Shown here one piece after another: positions 40,101-53,077 of a stretch of 64,000 bases of DNA. How positions within the stretch are numbered: position 1 is the first letter of the stretch; the number at the start of each line of letters is the position of its first letter. The stretch is taken from assembly GCA_000231825.2 (NCBI GenBank), contig JH720312.1, forward strand, positions 1,208,236 through 1,272,235, in the 5' to 3' direction. The stretch comes from Tetrahymena elliotti 4EA. Taxonomy: Eukaryota > Ciliophora > Oligohymenophorea > Hymenostomatida > Tetrahymenidae. The translations under genes and the position numbers were made by a program. The notes beneath the pieces are model-generated. The model was given only the letters and a program-made list of their open reading frames with translations, was not told the DNA's origin and made no database searches.

Positions 40101-42100
40101 ATGAATTTAGAGGATAACGATGAAGACTGCACAATTTATATTGAAGAACTTAAATCTGATGACCCAAATCTAAAGATAAATGCAGTTAGCAAAATTACAT
40201 CTATTGCTGAAATATTAGGTAGACTTATCAAACTTAGATTTTAGTATTTTCAAAAAATAAAAAATATTTTTTAAGCTAATACTCCCAATATGAAAGGTTC
40301 AAAAATGTTTAATTATGTTAATATAGGTCCTCGTAGAGTTAGAGAAGAGTTAATTCCATACATTATTGAAATTATAGAAGAATTAGATAATGAAGATGAA
40401 TTTTTAATAAAGTTAGCAGAGCAAATTCTCTTGTTAAACGATTTTATTGATGGTAAAGAGCATTCTCATTTGCTGATTTCTCCTTTAGAATTACTCTCAT
40501 CTATGGAAGAGAATTCTGTAAGAGAAAAGGCCGTTAAATGCTTGATTTAAATAGCATAAGATCAATCTCCAAGTAACTTATTCTAAATTTCATATTCTTA
40601 ATTAGCTTTTCTTTAAAAAATTTTTAGAGTTCTTCACAAATAACTTCCTTCCCATGGTAAGACAACTAGCTTAATGGGATAATTATTCTTCTAGAATATC
40701 TGCCTGTAGTCTTCTTGGAGCTTGCTACAGCTAATTTAACTCGGCAGAGAAAAAAGAAATTCTCTAATTTTTTTAGGAGTTATGTAGAGATGATACTCCT
40801 ATGGTTAGAAGAACATCAGCAGAGAATCTTGGATATATTGCTGATTGCTAGAAAGGAGATTTCATAAATTCAGTTTTAGTACCTTTATGGTAAGATTTAG
40901 TTAAAGACTAGACTGATTCTGTAAAAGTAAAAGCTATTGAAGTTTCAGTTAAGCTTATGGATAAACTTAGCAAATAAGAAGTCTCAGATTAGTTTGTTAA
41001 GCCTCTAAAAGATGTATTAAACCTTAAAAATAAGAGTTGGAGAATAAGATATGCAGTAGCAGAAGTTTTGGGTGATCTTGTTAATCATTTAGGTAATTTT
41101 ACTATTAACTATGATTCTTATAAAAGAAATTTGTAGAATGAGCAAAATAGGTTTGTAAAATAAATAACTTTAATTTAAAAATATAGAAAAGGAAGTAAGC
41201 AGAAAAGAAATGGTGACGATTTATGAGACTTTATTAAAAGATAGTGAACATGAAGTGAGATCAGTAGCATTAATAAAATTAAAAGATATTTGTAAATGCT
41301 TAACAGAGAATGTGTTAGTCAATAATATTTTACCTATCCTTAATGGACTTGTGTAAGATACCAGCTAGCATGTAAGAACATCTCTTGGAGAAGTTTTATG
41401 TACAATTTCTATTAATTTTGAAATCAAAAATGTTATAAGTGGAATCCTACCTATCATAGAAAATCTTTTAAAAGATGAAATGCTAGATGTAAGACTAAAT
41501 GTTATGAATAATATAGAACCTTTGAATAATCATATTGGTAATGATAATGTCAAAAAGAGTGTATTACCTTTATTTGAGTCTATTTCAACAGAGAAATAGT
41601 GGAGATTCCGTCTTGCTTTTGTTGAATTCCTTCCAAAGCTCACTCAATAGTTAGGATTTGCAGAATTTAAAGAAAATTTAATTGAATATATGAAATAGTT
41701 TTTCTTTGACCATTATTCTGAGATTCGTTAATAAAACTTCAAAAATTTCATAACCCTTTCTAAATAACATGGATACCCAAGTATCAAGCCAATTATTTAA
41801 GAAGGAATAAACAATTTAGCAAAATCTAGTAATTACATCTTTAGGGTTTCAGCTCTTTAGGGAATCTTAATAATAAATGAAATTCTTCCTAAATCTGATC
41901 TTTAAAGCTTTTTTGAAGATATTTCTAGTAAGCTTATGAACGACTCTGTTCCTAATGTTAAAATTAATTTACTTAAGCTTTATATCTCTATTTAAGAAAA
42001 AATAGATCCCTCTATAAGAGTAAGCTTCAGCTCAAATGCAAAAAGATCTCTTGCACAAGACACTGATTCTGATGTTTAATATTATATAACATAGATTTGA
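40101..42100 (+). CDS. PPP2R1A: PP2A scaffold subunit A (HEAT repeats)
   Basis: Exons 40101-40218, 40327-40572, 40628-41092 and 41187-42100, each junction in phase 1; 580 residues, close to the 589 of the human protein. The A subunit is a horseshoe of HEAT repeats that holds the PP2A catalytic C and regulatory B subunits. Alignment by eye with the family is clear along the length: G-P-R-R-V-R-E-E-L-I-P-Y-I, V-R-E-K-A-V-K-C-L, D-D-T-P-M-V-R-R-T-S-A, S-W-R-I-R-Y-A-V-A, V-R-L-N-V-M-N-N, and W-R-F-R-L-A-F-V-E-F. These are intra-repeat turns (D/N-x-x-x-V-R). Matching to the family fixes two intron ends: the first intron (108 bp) is 3n and has no TGA, so only homology shows that it is removed, and the second starts within an AGT codon. 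The C-terminal repeats are more divergent. Confidence 0.93.
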
Positions 42101-42774
42101 AAATTTATATCAAAAAATATGCTTAAACTAATTTTATATCGACATTTTGTATAAAATACTTTAATTTTCTTTTTATAATATTTAACATTTTTTATAAAAA
42201 ATATTTAATCTAAAACAATTTATTATCTTTTGTAACAATCTCTTGTAGATTCGTTAATATTAAGCGTTAAATAAATTTAAATTTATATAGTGGTAAACTG
42301 GAACATTTGTTATTACTTTTTATAAAAGTCGTTTCTGAGATTTTTACAAATTTCAGAAAATATAATTTGATAAATTAAAATTAGATAAAAATAAGATAAT
42401 ATTTAGATAAAAATAATAGAAGCCTTAAAAAAATGGTTGAGATTATAATACAAAATTAGAATAGAATACATAAATATAAAATTAAGTAACAATAAAAATT
42501 TTATTTTAATAGATAGATGATAATTTATTTTTGATTGAGAATTTGTTTGTAAATGAGTGATAGGAAAAGCTCATTTTTTTATGAAGAAAGAAGGAAGAGA
42601 GAGTTAATTAAGGAAAAAAGGAAATTTTTTGAGTTGGGGTAGAATAGTTTAGATTATTTTGAGAAAATAGAATAAAATTTTATGGATTTTTTTTCCAAAA
42701 CAGATTGATTGATTCTAACATGATGTTCTCCCTATCTTTCTTTTTTCATATGCTTTGTAAAGGAAAAAGCAAAA
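42101..42774. other. Intergenic region between converging genes
   Basis: AT-rich. A purine-rich plus-strand frame of 51 codons lies at 42553-42708 (ATG to TGA) and reads as a Lys/Glu/Phe-rich peptide; it has no partner exon or family match and sits where two 3' UTRs should meet, so I do not call it a gene. Confidence 0.45.
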
Positions 42775-45081
42775 TCAATCCTCTATCATGAAGTAATTAA
42801 TTGACTTAAGGTAGGATACGCAATCGTTTTTTAGTTGGTTGAAAAAGTAGCTTTTGTCTTCATCTTCATCTGGGTCACCACAGAGAACAGGTTTAATTAG
42901 ACTTAATTCTAAGTAGCCATTCATGATTAAAGGACATAGAATATTAACAAAACTGTCATTTAAGTGTGGGAAATCACAAGATTAAGAATAGATAGTGTTC
43001 AATACACTGTTTAAAGAACTCAAAAATGTAGTGTATTGATATTTGTCTGATTCAAAAAGAATACTACTCACTAATTGATATCTTGCAGAAAGATTTTCAA
43101 GACGAGCATCGAAAAATGTTGAGAAAATACCTTAAAGAATGTTATTAAATCCTAATTAAGAAAACTATATCTAACATTCATCTTGGCTTAATTGATTTTA
43201 GTCTAGTTGTAAAAATACTTTTTTAACTTCTTTGGTGTAATCAAAGTTTTCATATACTTCTTATTATCTTCTATTTAATTCATTGAAATGTTGGTTACGA
43301 ATTTCCTCTTTAGTACGAGGATCTTCTTTCTAATGGAGAGCTTTTTTCCATTTATTTTCCCAACGCTTGATTAAGTTGACTATAAGAATTTAAAAGCGTT
43401 TAGAAATGTGTTCTGTATTTTTTAAGTATTTGAGAATATTCATTATACCATCAAAAGAAATAAATTAATTTTCGAAAAGTTCAATGTCTAATTTGGATTA
43501 GGTTCTATTACAGAATTGGTTTGTAACCTAACTTAAAAATGAAGAATCTATTTTGATTTATTTCATTGATATATTATTCCAGGAGCTTTCAAATTCTGGG
43601 CCAATTGAATCCATGAGAAGAATAACACCTTCTAAATTTCTGTCTTCTTCCTTGAGACCTCCAGAAATGTATTGATGGGTCATAGTCTAAAAAATGTAAG
43701 AAATAATTTTTTTGGGTAAAAACTTAGACAAAAAGAGCTCTCCAAGAAACTTTAAGAATAAACTAAAGCCCTTTTTTTCCATAGCTTCTTGCTTAGAATT
43801 TATTCTTTTATCATTGTCATTTAATTCTTCATCATCTATTTGATCATTCATAGATTATTTGCTGTTGCTACTTAAAATACTATGAAGCTTATTTTAGTCA
43901 TAGAATAAGTCTTATAAAATAGCAAACATTTATCCTTTGAAAGACTTCAACAAATCAAAATTGGATGGAGAGTTATTTAATTTTTCTATTTCCTCCTCAC
44001 GATCCTAGATGTAAATAGCCATTTGAGCATATAATTTGGTGTATTTAGCCTCCTTGCAAACTTTGCTAATTAATGAGAAGATGCACTTGTTAACATTAGT
44101 TTGGCAGAGTTAGAAGAATTATTCTTTCAAATTATTAAAGTTATCTGGAGTGACAATATTAAGAAGGAATTTAAGCTCATCTTAAGATTAAGAAAATAAA
44201 GGTGTTCTTGATTATCTCCACTTAGAATCTTGATCTTCTACATCATTAGCATCTGGCTAGTTTGGGTAAGTGAAATTTCTATTTCTGTTGTTTTAGTGTC
44301 TTCCATTATTATTTACTCCAGTTTGCTATTGGTTATTATTCTGTTTTTTATTATTTTAGAAGTTATTGATTGTTTATCTTACTGTCATTCTTTAATTTCT
44401 ATTGGCTCCATATCTTTACTACTAAGGAGAATATTATTCATCATTTTAATAGGATTGATTTGAATAACCAGTTTAATGTCTCCTTCTCAAATTGCTTTGC
44501 TGAGTAACAGATTCATACTATCTTTCATTAAATTATTGTATTTCGATTGGAATTTCTTGTGAAATCTAATCTTCAAACTCAAAAAAGTTTGTGGATAAGA
44601 GATAGCTTAAACCTCCAAATGATTTTAGATATAATCTTTGCTGAGCGTTTTTTTCAGCATCTGCAAAAATTGGCATAATTATATTTTCTTAGATGTAGCA
44701 TTTTAAAAGTTCTAATTACTCAAGACGCTCTTATTCTATTTGGCGCTACAGTTCAAGTTCTCTTTATTTTTCTTCCTCTTCAAACAATTACTTCTTAATG
44801 GCCTCTTATCTAAGCTTTTCCTCTTACTCCAATTGCTGTTGCTTGCGACGTAATTCTTCTTAACCTTCAACAGTATCTACCTTTCTCACATATTCAAAAG
44901 TTTTAGTATTGTTTGGTTTTCCAGAACCGTTGTTGTGGTTGTTATATCTTTTCTTGTTATTGTTGTAGTTATTATTCTTTAAGTTTGAATTATTGGGATT
45001 CTACTAAGAGAAATTCTGAGAGTTGTATCTCTAATTTCGCTGTTGTGATGTTTCACCACTTGGTTTAGGTTTGTTATTCAT
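42775..45081 (-). CDS. eIF4G-like translation initiation factor (MIF4G)
   Basis: A single exon of 769 codons, 768 residues. eIF4G scaffolds cap-binding eIF4E, helicase eIF4A and the ribosome. The N-terminal 120 residues are Asn/Gln/Arg/Gly-rich and disordered; a Glu/Gln/Lys coiled coil follows (about 95-165), then another Asn-rich linker. From about residue 295 a MIF4G domain is recognisable: L-N-I-V-T-P-D-N-F-N-N-L-K-E-Q-F matches the family's start (L-N-K-L-T-P-E-x-F), with C-I-F-S-L-I-S-K-V and Y-T-K-L-Y-A-Q-M, then K-F-L-G-E-L-F-L-S-K-F (family: F-I-G-E-L-F-x-x-x-M/L). This helical domain binds eIF4A. I see no obvious MA3 domain, so it resembles the shorter iso4G/NAT1 types. The first ATG is used; upstream is AT-rich. 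Confidence 0.82.
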
Positions 45082-46792
45082 ATTTTAAGTTTTGGTGAGT
45101 TTTGTTTATTAATTGTTTTTTTTAAATTATTGATCAAAGAAAGGTTGCTCTTATTTAAAGTAAATTACATGATTTTTATAATGAAGAATTTTACTTTAGA
45201 ATTAAAAAAATACTTGATAAAATGAATGAAAGTTCATGCTGAAATTAACTAAAATTTGTCAAATTTTTAGAAAGTAAAAAAATATTTTTATAAATTTTGA
45301 AATCAAACACGCTCTTAGTCGCGCTAATGCTGACCGAAATACTTAATTGTATTTGAGAATATATATACATATAAAATAAGATTAAATTATTAGAGGGTGA
45401 CAGCTTGTTGTTGTTTTTGTACTTGAATTTTTAGATTTAGTAAGTTGTATTATTTCGAAATACAATAAAAAATTAAAATTAGAAAATTTCAAATTTTGTA
45501 ATTCTTTCCTTTCTTTCATTTTATGATAATTATAATAATTCTTCCTTCTTTTTTTTTATGAGTAAAAACCTTTCTTTTATTTTTCTCGAAACAAAATATA
45601 TATATCATTTCGCGCAAATTTCTTTTCATTTTAAATAGATCCAAATTCCTCATTTTTTTTATGAAGTTCTTTTCTTTTCCTATTTACCGATTAATTTCTA
45701 TTACATTTGAATATTTCTGATTAATCTTTCAAATTTTTCAGAGGTAAAAATCCTGAATTATTTTCTCTTTCTTTTTTAGTTAACCCCTATTGAGCAATTA
45801 AAGCGTCTCTTAAAAATATTAATGATTTGAAAAATTGTTATTTCGTCTAACAATTTATAATATAATGTCTATTAGGCACAAATAATACTAATACCCAAAC
45901 AAAAAATTAATTAATAGAGAACATTTAGTTTCTAATTATTTCAAATTTTTTGTTATTATCAAAAAATATCGCACTTGTTCTTTAGTAAGAAACTTTATAA
46001 TACCAATTATTATTTAATTAATCTATTTGCTAGAATTAAGTTTTTTTAAGCAAAAACCATATCAGTTAACAATTAAAAAAATTAACTGCTATTTATTTTC
46101 TATGATAAAAACAGATTATGATCACTAATTTCTTATTTTTTACTTATTCTTCTAATTTGTTTTTTTAACAAATAAAATTATTTTAAAGTAAGATAATAAA
46201 TTTTTAGAAACTTTTTATTTTTAATTATTATTTAGTTTATTTATTTGATAACTGTTAGTTTTATTTAGAAAGACATTTCAGTTAATAACTTAAAAAATTA
46301 ATAGTTAATTAATGAATTATTTTTTTTAAAATAGAAATGAAAATATAAAAAAATAATTTTTTCAATATAACTCATTATTCTAATTTCTAATTTTAATTAG
46401 AACTTTAATTTTTTATTTATATTACGAGCAGATTTTTTAATTATTTAACCAAGATAGATAGTTGGTATGAACAAAATTTATACTTTTATGAAGAATAATA
46501 ATTTTTTTTAATTTAATTTTATAAAAAGTGATGTTATTTTACAAAAAATGCTTTCTTTATTTTGTTTAAGTATTTTTTTTAATTTATAAAAATGGTTGTT
46601 GATATGATAGATAAATTTCTTTCATAACTAATTACTACTTAGAATATTGCAAAAAAAAACATTATATATGTAATTTGATTAATAAATAAAATGTCAAGAA
46701 TCAAAGCTGGAGGTAATTAATATTAAAGCAAAATAATGCCTTTTTAGTGTAAATGCTTGTTTTTTTTAAAGTATTAAGTAGATAAAATTCCT
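45082..46792. other. AT-rich intergenic region
   Basis: Upstream of the eIF4G-like gene. The first few hundred bases hold a short GC-containing patch (CGCTCTTAGTCGCGC near 45309) that could be promoter-related, but I cannot assign it. The rest is featureless. Confidence 0.45.
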
Positions 46793-47760
46793 TCATAACT
46801 AATCGTTGCTGACTACATTTTATGAAGAAATAAAAGAACTTGGTTTAATATGTAAAAAGCTTTTTTTTATATTTGGACCCAGGTTATAAAAATTATAAGG
46901 ATTCATCTAATTTCTACTTTTATATGATGAGGATTTATCTTCTATATCAGGGGAGCTAAATAATTTTTGAGAATGTCTATTTTCTTAACTTTTTATATCT
47001 ATTTTAAAAATAAAATATTTTTAATAGCAAAATTAATTAAATCAAATTAATTACTTTGATTGAAAGTATTATTATCCAAAGGTAATTTATAAATTTAGAA
47101 ATTAGCTACAACCATCAATATTAGTGGAACACCACTTATTATAAGTATTGTAAACTTAATAGTGCTAGTAATTTTTTTAGAACTACAAACCTCAGGTGTA
47201 ACTTCTATTTAACATTCACTGATTTGCTTTGCTTAGGTATATTAATTATATCTTTAGCAAGCTGATCCAGTTTAAGTAATATAACAGCTTAAATCTTCAT
47301 TTACGATGACACTAAATAAAGTAATACCAAGTATAAAAGTTATAAGGGTAATAAAGAGAGATATCTTAAACTATTTTTAAAGACTTTAAAGTTTTTAATA
47401 ATCAAACTAATTTAATATATATAGATATGAGATAATAGAAAGTAGAGATGATAACGAGTAGGTAATATCTATGCTAATGATTTTTTTATCGCTTTCTAAT
47501 CCAAGTAATCTCAGCTAGAAATCTAAAATCACTAGCACAAAACTAAATATCTAAAAGGCAAAATTAATCATCAATGATATCTTTAAAATAGTTTTTTATT
47601 TTGCTTAATCGCCCTCTTTTTCTTCTTAATTTAAATTATGCAAGTTAACTATTTCAAATGGTTTCATTTGACTGGAACTTTCCTAAATTGGTTTCTACTC
47701 ATTATAAATCTTTTAACTTAAACTTACATCATTTTTCAATGGTTTCCTTAGTTTGTTCAT
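46793..47760 (-). CDS. Four-TM membrane protein, paralogue A
   Basis: Exons 47760-47055 and 46998-46793 join in phase 1 over a 56-bp intron (GTAATTAATTTG start); 303 residues. A polar N-terminus of about 60 residues precedes four hydrophobic helices at about 66-88, 105-125, 134-156 and 210-232. The loop between helices 3 and 4 has four cysteines spaced 8, 14 and 8 residues apart, probably two disulfides on the luminal or extracellular side. Helix 4 carries the motif I-S-G-V-P-L-I-L-M. The C-terminal tail after the intron is polar, Ser/Asn-rich and cytosolic. The layout is tetraspan-like, but the tetraspanin C-C-G motif is absent and I cannot name the family. It is a sister of the next gene (48435-49412), with the same helices, Cys loop and intron position. 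Confidence 0.75.
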
Positions 47761-48434
47761 TTTAGCAATTTTATTCAAATCAAAAATAAATAAATCTTTT
47801 TTCTTTTTTTAATCAATAAACTTATATTTGATTTTAAAACTAAAAGTTTATAACAAAGTAATTTATCTAAATTTTAATTATAATAATTGTAAGTATCAAA
47901 GTCTAATTTAAATAAAACAATATACTTTACCTTTATACTTAATTATGATTTTTTCTAATTAAACAAATCTTGATGATACCAAAAATAATGTCTGCTGAGA
48001 AATTTAATAAATAATTTTAATCTTTTTACATTCTGTTAAGAGATAACATTATTAAATTTCAATTTATTTAATTTTAATTTAACAAAAAAATATTATTTTT
48101 ACATATCCTATTTATTTAAATTTCTAGATTTATGTAGATTAAAAAAAAATCAAAATTTAATTTATAAGATTTGCTAATTTTAGTTTGACCTTAGACTAAA
48201 TAGTAATATAATTTATTTAAAGTTAAAGTAAGGAATATTAAGCCATTAAAATTATTTGAGAATTAGTTTACAGAATATAAAAATATTGATATATGATAAT
48301 AGTAGATAATTAAATGTTAGTGAAGATAGATTAGATTTTTGATTTTTTTCTTTATTTTATGCCATTTGATAACATAAATAAAGAAAATCTAATTTAAAAA
48401 GAATTTTTACTTAACTTGTATGTTAGATAAAAGC
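47761..48434. other. Spacer between tandem paralogues
   Basis: AT-rich spacer upstream of paralogue A and downstream of paralogue B, both on the minus strand. It should contain the promoter of A. No further coding or pseudogene copy was seen. Confidence 0.5.
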
Positions 48435-49412
48435 TCAAAGTTAATCATTATTTAATTCATAATCTTATTTAGCCATTTCTAATTTATTTTTTTATTTTAA
48501 ATTTCCATTAAGCATGTCAAATTATTATGGATTTACCATAGCTCTACTAGAGTAGGCATATTTACTTGTTTCTAAATCATTATTATAAATTAACTTAGAA
48601 GTATTTGAGAAGAAGTTTGGATTATTCTAAATAACTTATGAAGAACTAACGTTTAAGAGTTCTTTCTCTTCTATTTTTACAAAATTTATTAAAATATTGA
48701 TTTTTTTAAAATAAATAAATTAATTACTTTCGTTTTCCAAATTTTACTATTTCTTATAGCTCTTATACTTGTATATTCCTAATATCATCAAAATAAGTGG
48801 AATTCCACTGAAAATAAGGATAACATACTTCATAAGTAATGCCATTCGTTATTCATAGCAATCAACATTTGAAAGTTCACGTTGTTAGCAATTGGAAAGT
48901 AGTGTATTACTCTGATTCTTACACAATTACTCATTATATTCAATAGAACAATCCCAACTTTTTGTCTCAAATATATTGAAAATAGCCACAGCTATACCAA
49001 AACTAATGAGAGTAAGCACAAAAGATATTCTTATAGAGTTGAATACATTAAGAGGTTCCCATTAAGTTGCTTCACTACATAAATATATAAAAGTTACAAC
49101 AGAAAGAATTGAAAAAAGTAAAAAGGCTGATAATAGTCCCAAAGTCTTAGAGTCATAATTGTAATCAAATAGTTAAAGTAGAAAATTAACCAAAACTATG
49201 ATTATTCCTAATATTTGAAATAGGAAACTAAATCCAAAGCAGACTAGAAAGACAGTTTATGGTTTTTCTATTTTACTTACTTTTACTTCATTTTTTTATA
49301 TTTGATTAAGCTACTCACCACTAATTCCTTTTAGTTAGTCTACAACAGCTTTATAATTATCTTAACTATCATTTTTTTGATCAGCAGTTAAGGGAGTTTA
49401 TAAACCAGCCAT
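48435..49412 (-). CDS. Four-TM membrane protein, paralogue B
   Basis: Exons 49412-48728 and 48670-48435 join in phase 1 over a 57-bp intron starting GTAATTAATTT; 306 residues. Like its downstream neighbour it has a polar Gln/Lys/Asp-rich N-terminus (about 55 residues), four hydrophobic helices (about 57-84, 90-110, 122-144, 195-217), a loop with four cysteines spaced 8, 10 and 9 residues apart, and I-F-S-G-I-P-L-I-L-M in helix 4. The cytosolic tail differs in sequence from that of A. The intron is 3n and free of in-frame TGA. Shared order, motif and intron phase show that A and B arose by tandem duplication; identity outside the helices is low, so the duplication is not recent. Function is unknown; a small tetraspan receptor or channel-accessory role is possible (inference). 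Confidence 0.75.
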
Positions 49413-52400
49413 TGAACACACCCCCTTTAAATTATTTTATACCTTATAATTGCTTGCTATTTTTAAAATTGTTTTTCCTTATTTCTAGCTTATACTTTTT
49501 ATTGACTAAATTATCTGCTTATAATTATTATTATTATTAAAATATATATGCAAAAAAAAATAAATTGAAAAATTCGTAAATTAATTATATTTTTTACCAA
49601 AGGCTACAAAAGCTATCTATCTTTAAAAAATCCAAATCAATAAAAATCCATTAAAAAATCTGGTGAAAAAGCTTTCTATTTTTAAAAATATTTAATCTAA
49701 ATTACAATTGATGTTTACTAATAGATTATAAAGTACTTACTGACTACTCTAAATATATTGAATTAAAATGTAAATATCAACAACCAAAAGTTTATTTTTT
49801 TTACTTAATTAATAATGTTAGCAATTACAAATAGTTGATGAAGCTTCAAAATTTTTAGATTAGATTTTTAAAATAAATGTTAAAATTTATTATTACTCAA
49901 AATCAATATTTTTTAACATACTAAATAAGCTGTATTAAAGTAAAGGTATAAAAATTGCTTTAAATTAATTTAGAGCAGAAAGTTGAAAAAAAATAATTTA
50001 TTATACAAATAAATTAAAAAAGAATATCAAAAAATAAGTATAAATGAAAGCAGTCACCAAACACCAAACAGCTTTAAATTTATAAATAATATTAGTACAT
50101 GAAAAATTAAAAACTTTTTTGATTAAGTATAAAACTTTGGGAGATTATTTAGTTATTTTTAGTAGATTTAATTTAGATAATACCTATTTGTTTTATTAAT
50201 ATTAATACTTACTTAATAATTTAATGATTTAATTAAATAATAGAATATATTTCAATATGAACATGGAGAGATATCTTTAATTTTAAGGAAATATTTTAAA
50301 TAAATAATTTAATATAAAACTTAAAAGTATGAATCAGATAGAATGGAAAACATATTGAACTAACAGTATTTTAATGAAGTGAATTTATTTAATCTAAATT
50401 TTTATTTATCGAATTAAAATGATAATTTTTTTAGAAATTTTAAACATATTAAAAATATGTAAACAGTTTTGAGCTATTTTAATTTTGTATTAGAATTAAA
50501 ATTTAGATAGTATCATTTGAACAATAAATTTTATATCTTTAAATCTCTTTGAAATAGTGAAAGATTATCTTTATTCAGTAATTTTTTTAAATTAAAAAAA
50601 TATTGTAAAATTAAAGTTTGGGATTTAAAGAAATTGAAATAAGAAATTTTAAATAACAAAATTTTAAAATCATTTTAAAAACAAATAATTAGAGAAAATT
50701 AATTTAAATAAAAATTTTTCAATAGAAAATTAAATTTTATCAAACATAATTAGAATATTAATTTTTAAGTTTCTAAAAATAGGTAGAAGTTTTTAAGATT
50801 AAAATTTTTAATTTAAAAATAAATTTTGAAATAAACATTAAACAAAATTTTTTCTTCATAAAAACGATAAAAAAAATAAACACTGTTGCTACCTAAAATA
50901 ATTTTTGAATTTTAAAACCAAATTTATGAATTTGGGGATAAGCTTAATTTTAATAAGAAAGAATACTAAAATTATTCAAAGGTTTTGAAATTAAAGCAAG
51001 TTAAAAAATTATTTAACAAAGCAGAAGAAACTACTAGAAATTTTGTAATTTTTATCCACTACATACTCTAAAATTTCTACAAAAAATTTATTTATGTTTT
51101 TGATAGTAAAAATTAAATAAATTCAAGCAATATGTCTATCAAATTTAAAAGTTAAGCAGTTAGAATTGACAAATCATTGAAATATTATTTCAATAGAAGG
51201 TGACTGATTATGCTAATTTATAATATAATATAATTAACTATAAGAGATGATAGAAATACATAATGTTATGATTATTATAATTTCTCTATAAGATTTGTAT
51301 TTAATTCTAAAAACAAAAACTTTTCAAATCAAATATTTCCTTCCTTAATATCTCAATAATAGAAAATAATAAAAAAAAGCATGTAAATATATATTTATTA
51401 ATTCTGATAAATTAAAAGTGTAAATATAGGTGAGTGATAATAATATAATACTTTGGATATCATTTACTGATGAGTGAGTAGTTTAAATTCCTTTTTCTTA
51501 ATTTTTTGTTGTAAAATAAATGATAGTATTTATAGTTTGACTTAACTTTTTTCTCTACATGAATAAGCAATTAGCAAAGAGTTTTCTAATATATAATCGA
51601 ATGGCAAATCCAATATAAAATAGTTAACTGCAGTTGAAATTAAATTTATTTATATGATTGACTATGTAAATTAATAAAATTCCATGCATAAAAAGATATT
51701 TATTAGTATAAACCATTCTCAAAAAAATTTCTTTAAATAACAACACGGTTAGAAGAATATTAATTAGGATATTATTTGATAAATGATATTATGTTTTCTT
51801 TTCTAAAATTTTGTTCAACTTGACACAAACAGTTAACAAACCCTATTTTTATTCTAAGAAATGAAGAATAGAAAATTTTTGAAGGAATGAATTCCCCAAA
51901 ATAAAAGTACTTTTTCATGAAAAGATTTCAAGTGTACTTAAAATATAAGATGCAAATTAATTAGTCATCAAAAAATATAAATTGGGGGATCTTATAAAAG
52001 AAAATGATGAATAAATAGATTTAATATCAAAAAAGTCTTTTTCAGAGATCCCTTTTGGTTATAGAGAAGTGAATAAGTAAAAATTATGGAGGAAGGATTT
52101 TTAACAATAAATTTTAGCAAGCAAGCAAACAAATTTGATTAGGAATATAAAAGTGTTATGAAAAAAGAAAATATCTCTATTTGTATATATCTATCTAACT
52201 TTCTATCTATCTTTTTTCAATTTATAAAATTGTCTGCCAGCCAACATTTAATCTTTAATGAAAGAAATTCTGAGTGAAGGTGGGGGATTGTAAAATAATT
52301 GATTGACTAATAAAAATTATCAAAAACAAGGAAAATATTAAAGGACTTTGACAGAATTAAAAAGTTGTTACCACAAATGTTTATTGAATTGCTTATTTAC

Positions 52401-53077
52401 TTTGCTTAATTAAAATTATAAAGTTGTATGTCAAATGAAATTAATATTTTCTTATTAAAAACTAATGTCGTCTTTTTCTTCTATGCTCTTATAATTTAAA
52501 TTGTTTGTAATTGTTATTGGATATTCATTAATATTTAATAGAATTTGCTTAATTTGTTAGCAGTTAAGTCAAAAAATAAAACAAGTTTTCAATTGTTGTT
52601 TTGTTGTTGTAAGTCTAGCAACCTGTAATTAAAAATATTTAGCATGAACCAAAATAAATATGATCTATTATGATCATTTACTTTTGCTTTTAATCAGATG
52701 AAAGAATATTAATTTGCTAGTTGATGAATTTCAATTTAATACTGAGTTTGTTGTAATTAATTTTTACTTTCTTAAATATATTTTTTCTTTGTTTTTTTGT
52801 TTGCTTTTGTTTCATTCTGAATCAACTTTAGCATATAAATTATTCTTTGAATTATATTAATTAATAATTTTTTTACAAAAAAAAGAATCAAAAATAAGAT
52901 TTTTTCTAATTAATTAACATTCATTCTACTAACAAATTAGGAGTGGAACTATTTAATCAATACAATACAAGAGCAAATACTATATTTTGCAATAAGTCAT
53001 CAATTTATAAGGACATATTGAAAACATCCATCCCTCTTATCTCAACAATAATAGCATTTTCCTCTTGAATTAACAAA
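49413..53077. other. Longest gene-free stretch (3.7 kb)
   Basis: Very AT-rich, with runs of A and T. One plus-strand frame, about 51882-52166, is open and reads like a Lys/Ile/Glu-rich protein, but it lacks an ATG and follows a TGA directly; with TGA as sole stop this length is expected by chance. A GCAAGCAAGCAA run lies near 52120. Near 52960-53040 two other frames read like protein yet conflict with the gene start at 53078 and contain no splice donor. Confidence 0.45.

Noticed and set aside
42553..42708. 51-codon purine-rich plus-strand ORF with ATG and TGA
   Set aside because: Short, no family match, and positioned where two converging transcripts end.
44230..44463. Plus-strand hydrophobic ORF of 77 codons
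   Set aside because: Antisense to the eIF4G-like gene; it comes from the complement of its Asn/Gln-rich linker codons.
51882..52166. Open plus-strand frame with protein-like translation
   Set aside because: No ATG, an immediately preceding TGA and no convincing splice acceptor; its length is near the chance expectation when only TGA stops.
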